The notes under the pieces: model-generated
What the model was told of the DNA's origin: nothing
The model's database searches: none
Seen by the model: the letters and a program-made list of their open reading frames with translations, nothing else
Position numbers and translations under genes: made by a program
Origin: Ralstonia insidiosa
GTDB taxonomy: Bacteria > Pseudomonadota > Gammaproteobacteria > Burkholderiales > Burkholderiaceae
Assembly (NCBI RefSeq): GCF_008801405.1
Contig: NZ_VZPV01000001.1
Span: forward strand, 62,001-126,000
Length of the DNA stretch: 64,000 nucleotides
Direction of reading: 5' to 3'
Shown: piece after piece, positions 8,492-17,292 of the stretch
How positions within the stretch are numbered: the stretch's first letter is position 1
How the letters are laid out: every line of letters begins with the position of its first letter

Positions 8492-9493
8492 CTACTTGAT
8501 TCGAACGACGACCTTTCCCTTGGCTCGTCCTTGTGCCAGGTAGTCGAGAGCCTCCTTGGCCTGATCGAAGGGGAACACCTTGTCGATCACCGGCCGAATG
8601 CGTTCGGACTCGAGCAGATCGCCGATCTCCCCGAGTTGCTTCCCGTCGGGACGCACGAACAGGAAAGAGTAGTTGACGCCCCGCTTTCTCGCGAGGCGCA
8701 CGATCTTGCGGCTCATCAATCCCAACACGAACCTCACGATGAAGCTCAAGCCCTTCGCGCGCGCGAACGCCACGTCGAGCGGGCCGATGAGGGAGACGAT
8801 CATGGCGCCCCGATTGAGGGTGTCGACGGATTTCGCGATGGTGTCTCCCCGCAGGGTGCCGAGCACGACGTCATAGCCGCGAAGTACCTTCTCGAATTCC
8901 TGCTTCTTGTAGTCGACGACCTCGTCGGCGCCGAGGTTGCGAACCAGTTCGACATTGCCCGTGCTGACGGTGGTGCCCACCTTGGCGCCAAGGAGGTGCG
9001 CCAGCTGAATCGCGAACGTACCAATGCCGCCGGAACCCGCCGGGATGAACACCTTCTGGCCTTGACGCAGACCCGCGCGCTCCTTCAGCGCTTGCCATGC
9101 GGTGAGTCCGACCATCGGAATCGAAGCGGCTTGCACGAAGTCCAGGTTGTGCGGCTTCAAGGCGGCGGCGCTCTCCGGCACCGCCGCAAACTCTGCAAGC
9201 GACCCTTTGCCGAGGTCGAAGAGGCTGGCGAAGACTTCGTCACCGGGCTTGAAGCGGGTCACGCGGCTGCCCACCTCGACCACCACGCCCGCCAGATCAC
9301 TGCCCAACGTCGCGGGCAAGTCGAAGTGCAGGACGGGCTTGAACGTTCCTACAGGGACCATGTTATCGATGGGGTTCAGCCCCGCGGCATGGACCTGGAC
9401 CAGCATTTCGTCTGGTTTCAGCGAGGGGCGGGCAATCTCGGCAAAGCCGATGTCGGGCGACTTGCCGTAGCGCTTGAACGTGAGTGCTTTCAT
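8492..9493 (-). CDS. quinone-oxidoreductase-like MDR family NADP oxidoreductase
   Basis: A 333-residue zinc-free medium-chain dehydrogenase/reductase. The N-terminal GroES-like domain begins MKALTFKRYGKSPDIGF, and the nucleotide-binding region has GSGGIGTFAIQLA with a following GAKVGTTVST. No structural zinc cysteines are present, placing it with quinone reductases / enoyl reductases. The ATG at 9491-9493 follows GGAAGAAG. It sits between the fused oxidoreductase and the OYE relic in a leftward operon, fitting reduction of an activated double bond in a catabolic sequence, but the substrate is unknown. Confidence 0.85.
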   Translation of the reverse strand: MKALTFKRYGKSPDIGFAEIARPSLKPDEMLVQVHAAGLNPIDNMVPVGTFKPVLHFDLPATLGSDLAGVVVEVGSRVTRFKPGDEVFASLFDLGKGSLAEFAAVPESAAALKPHNLDFVQAASIPMVGLTAWQALKERAGLRQGQKVFIPAGSGGIGTFAIQLAHLLGAKVGTTVSTGNVELVRNLGADEVVDYKKQEFEKVLRGYDVVLGTLRGDTIAKSVDTLNRGAMIVSLIGPLDVAFARAKGLSFIVRFVLGLMSRKIVRLARKRGVNYSFLFVRPDGKQLGEIGDLLESERIRPVIDKVFPFDQAKEALDYLAQGRAKGKVVVRIK

Positions 9494-9569
9494 GTCTTCT
9501 TCCTTTGGATCGAAGCGGGGTGCGCGTCATCTTGGTTGTCAGCAATGCCTGCTGGTGCGAGTTGCGCGC

Positions 9570-10292
9570 TCAAGCGCGCGCGCGCAGGCGACGTGTGCGG
9601 AACGTTCCCCAGCCACTGACGAGCGCTGACTTCAGGAAGGCGGACAGTCCACTTTCCCTCGGCTGTGGGTCTCCACCTTTGGCAATGCGCCCGAGTTGGC
9701 GTTCGTACCAAAGCACCTCCATGATTCCCATGCGATCCACGACCTTGAGACCGGTGTTGATCGGGCGAACGCGTTGAAGGCTGTCGCGGCCTTGGAGTAG
9801 TGCGGCAGGCGCGTCGGGGTCGATCGCCAGCAAGCGCGCCAGGCCCACCACATCGAGCGCCCCCGTGCGCAGCGCGGCTTCCATGCCGGCTGCAGTGCGG
9901 AATCCGCCCGTAACCATCAGAGGCACCTGGACAGCGGCACGAACCTTTTCAGCGAAGTCGAGAAAGTACGCTTCACGCGCTGCGGTGGATGCCTTTGCCT
10001 GCTCCTGCAACCCGCCACTCATGGCGGGCGCCTCGTAGGTCCCGCCGGAGATCTCGATCAAGTCGATTCCCGCCCCTGCCAGCGCGCGGATCGTGGCCAG
10101 CGATTCTTCTTCGGTGAAGCCACCACGCTGGAAGTCGGCCGAGTTGAGCTTGATGCCGATCGGGAACTCCGGACCGACTTGTCGGCGGATCTCCGCATAG
10201 ACGGCCATCAGGAAGCGTCGGCGCTTCTCGAGGGTTCCGCCCCACTCGTCGTCGCGACGGTTGTGATGCGCGGAGAGGAACTGGTTGACCAG
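9570..10292 (-). pseudogene. distal OYE domain after premature amber codon
   Basis: This 240-codon stretch continues in exactly the same frame as the gene at 10293-12536 beyond an internal TAG at 10293-10295. It starts LVNQFLSAHHNRRDDEWGG, the segment that follows the conserved HGAHGY of Old Yellow Enzyme family proteins, and includes the FMN-binding VTGGFRTAAGMEAAL motif and a C-terminal tail. It is the second half of the NADH:flavin oxidoreductase domain; without readthrough it would not be made. An internal ATG (MAVYAEIRR, 10206-10208) cannot give a functional barrel. Confidence 0.8.
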
Positions 10293-12536
10293 CTAGCCGT
10301 GGGCACCGTGGATCTGCACGCCACTGAAGCCGGCTTTCTTGACGATGGCCGCGCTGCGCCCGAAACGCTCGATGATGTCGTGGATCTCGGACCCGGTGGC
10401 TTCACGTGGAGTCTCGAAGAGGGCCGCCATGTCCTCGCGGAAGGGGACGGTCGAAGGCGCGAGGTTGAAGGCGTTCAAGCCCTTGGTGGACTGCTTGCCG
10501 GGATGGTTGAGCTGCGCCCAGATGGCGGCGCCCTGCGCCGTCGCCGCCTTTGCCCACTGGCGCAAGACGGTCAGGTCGGATTCGTCCTCGACGGCGACGT
10601 TGCCGGGCTCGCCCAGAGCGCGGCGGTCGATCATCATGTTGCCCGTCACGATCAGGCCCAGGCCCGAGGCGCCCCAACGTTCATATAGCCGTACGAGGCT
10701 GGACGTCGGCCGGTTGTCGTAGGTGCCCAGCGTCTCGCTCATGGCGGCCTTGGCCAGCCGGTTACGCAGGACCGTGCCGTTGGGCAATGTCAGGGGCTGG
10801 TTCAGAAGCCGGTGGCCGGCGTTGGATGTCTTGGGCATGGGCATGTCGCTGCGTGATGTGTCGTGAACGGGGTTGGGAGATGACTTGGCCGGGATGTGGG
10901 ACATGGCGAGCTCCGTCATCGCCGCGATGGTCAGGCTCGGGTTCACGCCCAGGTTGGCGCTGAGCATGGAGCCGTCGCAGATCAGCATGTTCTGGTAGCC
11001 GAACACGCGGTTGCGGGCGTCTATCACGCCGTGCTCGGCGGTCTGCGCCATGGCACACCCGCCCATGCAGTGGGCCGTGGTGGGGATGTTGAACAGGGTT
11101 TCGGTCAGCAACGACATGGGAATGCCGCCAAGGGCCTTGGCCGCGCGTTCGACGAAGGCGTTCGCCTCCGGAATGTGGGCGGGAATCGGCGCGCCTTCGG
11201 TGCTCAATTGCTTGCCGAACGGCCAGTACCAGGGACGGCGCAGGCGCAGGTCGATGTGGCCTTCCTTGTTCTGCATGACCACGAAGAGCATGGTCTGGCG
11301 CGCGAAGCCGATCGGGTTGTGGGCCCGCAGCGCCTGGACCGGATGGCGCAGCATGCGCCAGAGCCACGCCGGAATGCGCCGCCAACCCGCGGCGGCGCCA
11401 CGCATCACCGTCATCAGCAGGCTGGTGCCGTCCATGCCCTCTGCGTACCGCACCACGCCGACGTGGGTGTGCGGGTCGAGGTAGATGGCGGCACCGCCTG
11501 CGATGCCCGGTGACATGCTGGGCCCGCGCCCGGGGAAGCGCAGCCCGAGGAGCGACTCGGCGTTGGTGCGGATGCGCTTGCCCAAATCATCGCTGAGCCG
11601 CGGCAGCGAGCCGCCTTCCTTCAATCGCAGTAGCAGTTCGACCGTGCCCAGCGACGACGCGGCAAACACCACGGCGCGGCAGCGAAAGACGCGCCGCCGC
11701 TTGTCGAAGAGCGCGGTCGAACACTCGGTGTGGACCTCGTAGCCGTCGCTGCCGTCCGGCTTGCCGTTGAGTGGACGAACATCGACCACCCGGGTTTCCG
11801 CAAAGACCTGGGCGCCGCGCCGCTCGGCCAGGTAGAGGTAGTTCTTGTCGAGCGAGTTCTTGGCGTTGTGCCTGCACCCCACCAGGCATCCGCCGCAGCC
11901 GGTGCAGGTGCTGCGCTCCGGGCCTTCGCCGCCGAAGTACGGGTCGGGGTAGGTCTTGCCACCGCGTTCGCCCGGAGGCGGGAAGAAGGTGCCCGAACGG
12001 CCGGCGTAGTAGCTGTCGGCTACCCCGGCCATGTGCGCAAGTTTTTCCAACCTTCGATCGGCCTCGCCCAGCAGCGTGTTGTCGGCCACACCGAGCATGC
12101 GTTCGGCAGTGGCGTAGTGCGCCGGCATGACCCGTTTCCAATCCTGCAGACCAGCCCAGGAGCCCTGGTCCCACACGTCCGGCGATGGTTTGAGCAAGGC
12201 GCTGGCATACGCAATCGAGCCTCCGCCGACGGCGTTGCCGCACATCACGACCACGTGGCGGAACAACCGCATGTTGAAGAAGCCGAACATGCGAAGACCC
12301 GGCCGCCAAAAGTAGCGACGCGCGTCCCAGTTCGACTTGGGGAAGTCTTCGGGCTTCCAGCGTCGCCCCATTTCCATGACGCCCACCGTGTAGCCCTTCT
12401 CCGACAGCCGCAGGGCCGAGACGCTGCCACCGAAGCCCGAGCCGATCACGATGTGGTCGAAGTCATAGGGCGCTGCGTCTGCATGCGAGGCTTGCAGCCT
12501 GGGGGCGGGCACGGTGGCGCCCGGCGATGTCGTCAT
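10293..12536 (-). CDS. GMC oxidoreductase fused to truncated NADH:flavin oxidoreductase
   Basis: A 747-residue product. Residues 1 to about 560 form a complete GMC/cholesterol-oxidase-like FAD enzyme: GSGFGGSVSALRLSEKG FAD motif near residue 32, cysteine cluster CTGCGGCLVGCRHNAKNS near 245, and C-terminal HCMGGCAM plus NPSLTIAAMTELAM. After a linker, MPMPKTSNAGHRLLNQPLTLP opens an Old Yellow Enzyme barrel, but the frame ends at TAG exactly where family members have Tyr in HGAHGY. The start has GGAGA upstream. A GMC enzyme would oxidise an alcohol and the OYE half would reduce or handle the resulting enone; the fusion itself is unusual. The GMC half is probably functional. Confidence 0.8.
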   Translation of the reverse strand: MTTSPGATVPAPRLQASHADAAPYDFDHIVIGSGFGGSVSALRLSEKGYTVGVMEMGRRWKPEDFPKSNWDARRYFWRPGLRMFGFFNMRLFRHVVVMCGNAVGGGSIAYASALLKPSPDVWDQGSWAGLQDWKRVMPAHYATAERMLGVADNTLLGEADRRLEKLAHMAGVADSYYAGRSGTFFPPPGERGGKTYPDPYFGGEGPERSTCTGCGGCLVGCRHNAKNSLDKNYLYLAERRGAQVFAETRVVDVRPLNGKPDGSDGYEVHTECSTALFDKRRRVFRCRAVVFAASSLGTVELLLRLKEGGSLPRLSDDLGKRIRTNAESLLGLRFPGRGPSMSPGIAGGAAIYLDPHTHVGVVRYAEGMDGTSLLMTVMRGAAAGWRRIPAWLWRMLRHPVQALRAHNPIGFARQTMLFVVMQNKEGHIDLRLRRPWYWPFGKQLSTEGAPIPAHIPEANAFVERAAKALGGIPMSLLTETLFNIPTTAHCMGGCAMAQTAEHGVIDARNRVFGYQNMLICDGSMLSANLGVNPSLTIAAMTELAMSHIPAKSSPNPVHDTSRSDMPMPKTSNAGHRLLNQPLTLPNGTVLRNRLAKAAMSETLGTYDNRPTSSLVRLYERWGASGLGLIVTGNMMIDRRALGEPGNVAVEDESDLTVLRQWAKAATAQGAAIWAQLNHPGKQSTKGLNAFNLAPSTVPFREDMAALFETPREATGSEIHDIIERFGRSAAIVKKAGFSGVQIHGAHG

Positions 12537-12602
12537 GGTTTGTCTCCGCTTATCGTTGTGTCGCCGGCCGGGCCGGTGCGTGCGCGGCGGGTGGAGCGAC
12601 CG

Positions 12603-13001
12603 TCAGAACGGGCTGCGGTCCCGGGGTGCGATGACCTTGGGCGGCTGCAGGTAGGCGGTGAGCCCCTGGAACCACATGACTTCGCGAAAGTCACCGCTCA
12701 CGATCAGGTCCTTGCTGCCCACCCCACGCAGGAATGCGGGCTGTGCGTCCTTGGCCGACAGGATCTCGAAGCCCTTGGCCGCGTTCGAAAAGGTGAACGT
12801 GAACGCCGCGTTGTCGGTCAAGCCGGCGAAGGAGCGCACGGCGCCTTTCTCGATGAGGTACCAGCGTCCAGCGCCCGAGGCTGTGCGAATCTGGAAGACG
12901 AGCTTCTTCTCGCCGAGGTAGCGCGCGCACGCCGCGCTGCTGCGGATCTTTCGCTGTAACAAGAGTGCAAAGGCCCATAAGAGGAGCTTGAACTTGAGCA
13001 T
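12603..13001 (-). CDS. small SCP2-like lipid-binding protein (tentative)
   Basis: A 132-residue protein with a hydrophobic N-terminus (MLKFKLLLWAFALLLQ) and a beta-rich core (FQIRTASGAGRWYLIEKG, AFTFTFSNAAKGFEIL, KDLIVSGDFREVMWFQGL) resembling the sterol-carrier-protein-2 fold. Such proteins bind hydrophobic substrates or CoA esters. It sits about 65 bases upstream of the GMC gene in the same operon, consistent with delivering a lipophilic substrate to that enzyme. The family call is by eye and modest. Confidence 0.5.
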   Translation of the reverse strand: MLKFKLLLWAFALLLQRKIRSSAACARYLGEKKLVFQIRTASGAGRWYLIEKGAVRSFAGLTDNAAFTFTFSNAAKGFEILSAKDAQPAFLRGVGSKDLIVSGDFREVMWFQGLTAYLQPPKVIAPRDRSPF

Positions 13002-13065
13002 GGCGCCTTACTTTCGAGGACGGTGGTTGGACCCAATGACGCTGGGGCGGCGACGGCGCTCACCG

Positions 13066-13911
13066 TCACTCGCCCAGGAACTGCAACGCGTGCTGCAGGA
13101 AGCGCTGCGGGCACTGGAACTGAGGGGCATGGCCGGCATCGGGGTAGATGAACAACTGTGCGTTGGGCAGGTTGCGCGCCATGTAGAACGAGTTGACGGT
13201 CGGCACCATCACGTCGTGCACGCCATTGAGGATGAACGTGGGCTGGTGGATACCGCGCAGGTAGGCGAAGGGGTCGTCTTCCTTCAACCGGGGCAGGTAC
13301 AGCACGTTGGCCTCGATCTGGGCGTTGGCCACCTGCGGCGAAGACGGCGGGTCCTGATCCACCCGCTGGTGACGCCGCTCCCAGAACGCCCGAGCAGCCT
13401 GTTCAGCCTGATCCGACCGGCCGAAGAACAGGTAGCGAAAGTCCTCGAAGGTGGGTATCGGGTTGACCGCCGTGGTCAGCACACGTTCTTCCAGTTCGGG
13501 ATTGCCACCTCGCGGACCGGTGCCCAGCAGCATGAGCTTGCGCACGAGTTCGGGGTGGCGCCACGTGAGGTCCAGCGCCTGGAACCCGCCCAAGGAGAAA
13601 CCCAGGACGTCGATCTGCTCCAGGCCGAACGCACGAACAAAAGCCGCGGCGTCGTCGGCCATGTCCTCGATGCGCGTGCGGGGTGTGCCACCCGAGGAGG
13701 CGATGCCGCGACCGTTGTACAAGATGACTTCGCGGCCAGCCGCCAGGCCGTCGGTCATCAACGGGTCCCAGTGATCCATGCCACCGCGGAAGTGCTGCAA
13801 GAACAGCATCGGAGGCTGCGAAGCAGCTCCATTGCCCCAGCGGCGATAGGCGAATCGGGTGCCGCCGACTTCCACGAAGCGCGTGGGTGCGGTCAGGTGC
13901 GTGTCAGTCAT
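13066..13911 (-). CDS. alpha/beta hydrolase
   Basis: A 281-residue alpha/beta-hydrolase fold enzyme. The oxyanion region is FLQHFRGGMDHWDP, the nucleophile elbow GFSLGGFQAL gives the catalytic Ser, the acid is in NGVHDVMVPT and the His in DAGHAPQFQ. The ATG at 13909-13911 is preferred over a much longer upstream frame that overlaps the neighbouring gene. It lies between two similar hydrolase/oxidoreductase genes of the TetR-headed operon. Likely an esterase, lactonase or C-C hydrolase; substrate unknown. Confidence 0.85.
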   Translation of the reverse strand: MTDTHLTAPTRFVEVGGTRFAYRRWGNGAASQPPMLFLQHFRGGMDHWDPLMTDGLAAGREVILYNGRGIASSGGTPRTRIEDMADDAAAFVRAFGLEQIDVLGFSLGGFQALDLTWRHPELVRKLMLLGTGPRGGNPELEERVLTTAVNPIPTFEDFRYLFFGRSDQAEQAARAFWERRHQRVDQDPPSSPQVANAQIEANVLYLPRLKEDDPFAYLRGIHQPTFILNGVHDVMVPTVNSFYMARNLPNAQLFIYPDAGHAPQFQCPQRFLQHALQFLGE

Positions 13912-13981
13912 GTGCTTGCCTATGAAACCAGGAGAGTTGCGGCGTGCGTGCGTGCGCGTGCGGGGCTTCTCGCGCGGGAGA

Positions 13982-14947
13982 TCAGTTCGCGAGAAAGGCC
14001 AGGGCCTTGGGCACGAAGTCTTCCTGGTACTGGAAGACGCCGCCGTGGCCCGCATCGGGATAGATGATCAGCCGGCTGTTGGGCAGGCGCCGTGCAAGGT
14101 CGTACGAGTTGGAGGTCGGAACCATTCGATCCGCATCGCCGTTGACCACCAGCACAGGCTGCTTGACCACCGAGAGATCGGCGGGCGCCTTCTGACCCCA
14201 TACGCGCAGCGCCTCGAGCTGGGCGAGGAATGCGCTCACCGAGATGTCCTTGTCGCGATCCTCGGTGCGCTCCTTCAACCGCGCCAGGAAGGCCTTTCCG
14301 GCCTCGATGCCACTCGGCGTACGCGTGAAGAATAGGAACTGCTTCGCATCCTGACCCGTGAAGAAGCCGCGGAGGATGTCGAGGAAGGTCACGCCCGCCA
14401 CGGTGCTGATGCCCTCGCCGCCCGCAGGGCCGGTGCCGGCCAGAACCATTTTGCGGACGAGCTGCGGTTCCTTCAGGACGATTTCCTGCGCGACCATGCC
14501 GCCCAGCGAAAAGCCCAGCAGGTCCACCTGCTGCAAGCCCATGGCCTTGATGAAGGTGATGGCGTCGTCGGCCATCTGCTCGACCGAATTGGCCGGTGAA
14601 CCGCTCGAAGCGCCGATGCCGCGGTTGTCGAAGGTGATGACATGGTGCTTGGCCGCGATGCCGTCGATCACGCGCGGGTCCCAGTTGTCCAGGACCGCGG
14701 CCAGGTGCGTCAGGAACACCACCGGCGTGCCGCCGTTGTGCTTGCCCAGCTCGCGGTACTTGAAGTCGACGCCGCCTGCAGAGACGAGCTGCGTCGGGAC
14801 CTCTTTCCAGGTCACGGGCCGAGCACCCGTGGTCGTCGAAGGGCTCGCGTCCGTTGAGATGGCGTCGCTGGCCTCGGCATGCGGCGACACAAGCGCGGCG
14901 TACAGCGCCAGGGCGTAAAGGGTGGATCTCAGCAGAGATGAAGTCAC
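13982..14947 (-). CDS. exported alpha/beta hydrolase
   Basis: A 321-residue alpha/beta hydrolase with an N-terminal signal peptide (LLRSTLYALALYAALVSPHAEA). The core shows THLAAVLDNWDPRVIDG, FDNRGIGASSGSP, nucleophile elbow GFSLGGMVAQE, the acid-containing NGDADRMVPTS and the His in DAGHGGVFQYQ, as in chloroperoxidase/3-oxoadipate enol-lactonase-like hydrolases. It is the intact paralogue of the frameshifted gene at 7262-8118. Periplasmic location suggests action on an incoming ester or lactone. Confidence 0.85.
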   Translation of the reverse strand: MTSSLLRSTLYALALYAALVSPHAEASDAISTDASPSTTTGARPVTWKEVPTQLVSAGGVDFKYRELGKHNGGTPVVFLTHLAAVLDNWDPRVIDGIAAKHHVITFDNRGIGASSGSPANSVEQMADDAITFIKAMGLQQVDLLGFSLGGMVAQEIVLKEPQLVRKMVLAGTGPAGGEGISTVAGVTFLDILRGFFTGQDAKQFLFFTRTPSGIEAGKAFLARLKERTEDRDKDISVSAFLAQLEALRVWGQKAPADLSVVKQPVLVVNGDADRMVPTSNSYDLARRLPNSRLIIYPDAGHGGVFQYQEDFVPKALAFLAN

Positions 14948-14980
14948 GGCAGCTTTCCAGTGTTGGGCGGTCGGAGGCGG

Positions 14981-15769
14981 TCAGGCTTGCGAGCGATAGC
15001 GCTCGGCCACCTGCGCCTGGCGAATGTCCGAGAGCAAGCCTTGGCGAGCGGCATCCAGCGCGTCCCAGCGACCGTCGACTTGCAATGGCGGGATCGTGAC
15101 CAGTTCGCGGCGATCGAAGCCGACGAGGGCCGCATCGACCAGGTCGCCCACTTCCATCACGTCGGGGAGCGAATTGACGTCGATCCCGGCGCGCTCCCAG
15201 ATCTCCGTGCGGGTCGCCGCGGGCAGTACCGCCTGCACGTAAACGCCCTTGGATGAAAGCTCGAGGTTCAGGCCTTGCGACAGGAACAGGACGAACGCCT
15301 TGGTCGCGCCGTAGACCGACATGGCGAATTCAGGGGCGAAGCCGACGACCGAGCCGATGTTGACGATCGAGCCCGTGCCGGACTGCGCAAAGCGCGGGGC
15401 AACGGCGGCCGCGAGACGCGTCAGCGCGGTGATGTTGAGCGCGATGAGGCGGTCGACGCCATCAGCGTTCTGCTGCAGGAAGCCACCTGATTGCGCCATG
15501 CCGGCGTTGTTGATGAGGATCCCGATGCGTGCATCGTCGCGCAGCCGGGCCTCCACCGAGACCAGGTCGGCTTGCTGCGTCAAATCGGCCGGCAAGAGGT
15601 CGACTGCGATGTGGTGCTGGGTGCGAAGGCGGGTGGCGAGCGCCTCCAGCCGCGATCCGTCGCGGGCAACCAGCACGAGGTCGTGACCGCGCTGCGCGAA
15701 GCGCTCGGCGTAGGTGGCGCCGATGCCCGTGGAGGCGCCCGTGATGAGGACGGTAGGGAGGGTGGACAT
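14981..15769 (-). CDS. SDR-family oxidoreductase
   Basis: A 262-residue classical short-chain dehydrogenase/reductase. The cofactor motif TGASTGIGATYAERF lies near residue 10, NNAG near 90, and the catalytic pair YGATK with the preceding Ser (IVNIGSVVG) near 140-160. It is the promoter-proximal gene of a leftward operon reaching about 7.3 kb, divergent from the TetR gene at 15990, with a strong palindrome in between. It would oxidise an alcohol or reduce a ketone; the exact substrate is unknown. Confidence 0.9.
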   Translation of the reverse strand: MSTLPTVLITGASTGIGATYAERFAQRGHDLVLVARDGSRLEALATRLRTQHHIAVDLLPADLTQQADLVSVEARLRDDARIGILINNAGMAQSGGFLQQNADGVDRLIALNITALTRLAAAVAPRFAQSGTGSIVNIGSVVGFAPEFAMSVYGATKAFVLFLSQGLNLELSSKGVYVQAVLPAATRTEIWERAGIDVNSLPDVMEVGDLVDAALVGFDRRELVTIPPLQVDGRWDALDAARQGLLSDIRQAQVAERYRSQA

Positions 15770-15903
15770 GATCGATTTCCTGCTGGAAGGGGGGCCGCAA
15801 GCGCGGGCGCAACTCTTCGAAGTTCCTGCTGTCGAGTCCCAGGGCCGAGCGAACTGGCTCTGGCGCGAGAGCTGGAAACTGTCGATGGCTCAATGATGAC
15901 GAT

Positions 15904-15934
15904 CATCATCCAACATGTCAAGTGTTGGATGATG
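15904..15934. promoter_or_regulatory. TetR-type palindromic operator
   Basis: A perfect 12-base inverted repeat, catcatccaaca then seven bases then tgttggatgatg, lies in the divergent promoter between the SDR and TetR genes. With one mismatch it extends to 15-base arms. It is the obvious operator candidate for the TetR protein encoded at 15990. Confidence 0.75.
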
Positions 15935-15989
15935 GTCGACATCAATGTATAGTGGGCTCGTTCACGTACGAACTCACGGTTGTCGAGAG

Positions 15990-16598
15990 ATGAAGGTCAC
16001 CAAGGCACAGGCTCAAGCAAACCGGGCGCACGTCGTCGAGACGGCGTCCACTCTGTTTCGTGAGCACGGATACGACGGGGTTGGCGTGGCCGACCTGATG
16101 GCGGCCGCGGGATTCACCCACGGCGGCTTCTACAAGCAGTTCGGATCCAAGGCCGACCTGATCGCGGAATCGACGGCGTGCGGCATCGCGCAGACCGTTG
16201 CGATGACCGATGGCGTTGGCCCGGTGGAGTTCGTGGAGCAATACCTCTCGCGAGAGCACCGGGACTCCCGGGCTACCGGTTGCACGATGGCGGCCCTGGG
16301 CGGCGATACCGCACGCCAGCCCGAGACGGTGCGAATCGCGTTTGCGGCCGGCGTCGAGGACCTCGTCGCCGCACTGACCAGTCAGCGCGCGGCGTCGGGT
16401 TCAGCAGATGCTGGCCAGGCGCGAGCCAAGACCCTGGACGCGCTGGCGCATGCCGTGGGCGCCATCGTCATGTCGAGGGCGTGCCCCGACGACTCGCCAC
16501 TGGCCGATGAATTCCTGGCGGTTTGCCGCGACGCACTCCTTGCGTCCGCGGCACCGAAGGTCGCTGGGCGCAAGTACAAGACTGGCCGACATTCCTGA
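15990..16598 (+). CDS. TetR-family transcriptional regulator
   Basis: A 202-residue regulator with an N-terminal helix-turn-helix (ANRAHVVETASTLFREHGYDG then VADLMAAAGFTHGGFYKQFGSKADL). The GFTHGGFYKQF recognition helix is typical of the TetR subgroup that represses SDR or oxidoreductase genes. The ATG at 15990 starts just before this domain; the longer frame would add an implausible 15 residues. Divergent from the SDR gene with the operator at 15904-15934, so it probably represses the operon and itself. Confidence 0.9.
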   Translation: MKVTKAQAQANRAHVVETASTLFREHGYDGVGVADLMAAAGFTHGGFYKQFGSKADLIAESTACGIAQTVAMTDGVGPVEFVEQYLSREHRDSRATGCTMAALGGDTARQPETVRIAFAAGVEDLVAALTSQRAASGSADAGQARAKTLDALAHAVGAIVMSRACPDDSPLADEFLAVCRDALLASAAPKVAGRKYKTGRHS

Positions 16599-16687
16599 GG
16601 GTCGCGGACACGTTGCGCTGTCGAGGCGGAGGCCGCAAACCCCTTGTGGGGGCCCCCGCTACAGCGCTCGTCGTCCGTCCCATTGCG
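16599..16687. other. short intergenic region
   Basis: The 90 bases between the TetR stop and the dehydrogenase relic carry no recognisable gene. Confidence 0.4.
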
Positions 16688-16890
16688 TCAGTCCGATTGA
16701 CCGTTCTGGTCCGGGATGAAGTCCACGCCTGGCGAAAGCACGAGCCGGTTGTACGGCAGCACCGCGCCGCCGACGAGCCGCACGTTGCGCCCGGGGACGT
16801 CGACTGCAGCGGCTTCACCCTGCACGATGTTCACGCCCACCGCGCGCAGGCCGTCGTAGCTTCGGCTGATGTCGCCGATTTGCCGGGTCG
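16688..16890 (-). pseudogene. relic of FAD-dependent sulfide dehydrogenase (FccB/SoxF-like)
   Basis: The minus-strand peptide from about GSTRQIGDISRSYDG through VGVNIVQGEAAAVD and YNRLVLSPGVDF matches an internal part of flavocytochrome c sulfide dehydrogenase flavoproteins (the region between the two FAD-binding segments). Neither the N-terminal FAD motif nor the C-terminal half is present, and upstream codons lose the family's pattern, so about 65 codons survive. Confidence 0.6.
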
Positions 16891-17292
16891 AGCCGACGCG
16901 GTTCCTGAACGGACCACCGGAGTTGAGCCGCCTCGGCCTCCCGGTGGAGCGCCGGATAGCTGTCGCTGGGAAGAACTGGGTGACCAGAATCTCGCGCGCG
17001 ATCCGGAAGACCGCACCTGGCCGAACTCGGCCCGTCGGTCGACCCATGGGTGTCTCCGCGAAAGTCGGCGATGAATCGTTTCTTATGCGCGGCGCAGACG
17101 CCAATCGTACGTATACCTCACTATCTGTAACATCGTCAGGTCTCCACACCTCGCGCGGAAAGGGCCCAACCCATTGATTCTTATACGGAATGGAGCACTA
17201 CAGATCCTTACAAATTAAAACGGTATCCAATCGGTCGATCAACCAAACTTTCTCCATCGAAAGGCCGAACTCCTCAACGGCTTAGGGAGAAG

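Noticed and set aside
8468..9619. 383-aa plus-strand open frame opposite the quinone-oxidoreductase-like gene
   Set aside because: Composition (His/Arg/Glu-rich) is typical of the antisense of a high-GC gene; the minus-strand protein is unmistakably an MDR enzyme.
11730..12959. 409-aa plus-strand open frame opposite the GMC oxidoreductase
   Set aside because: Antisense shadow with no recognisable domain.
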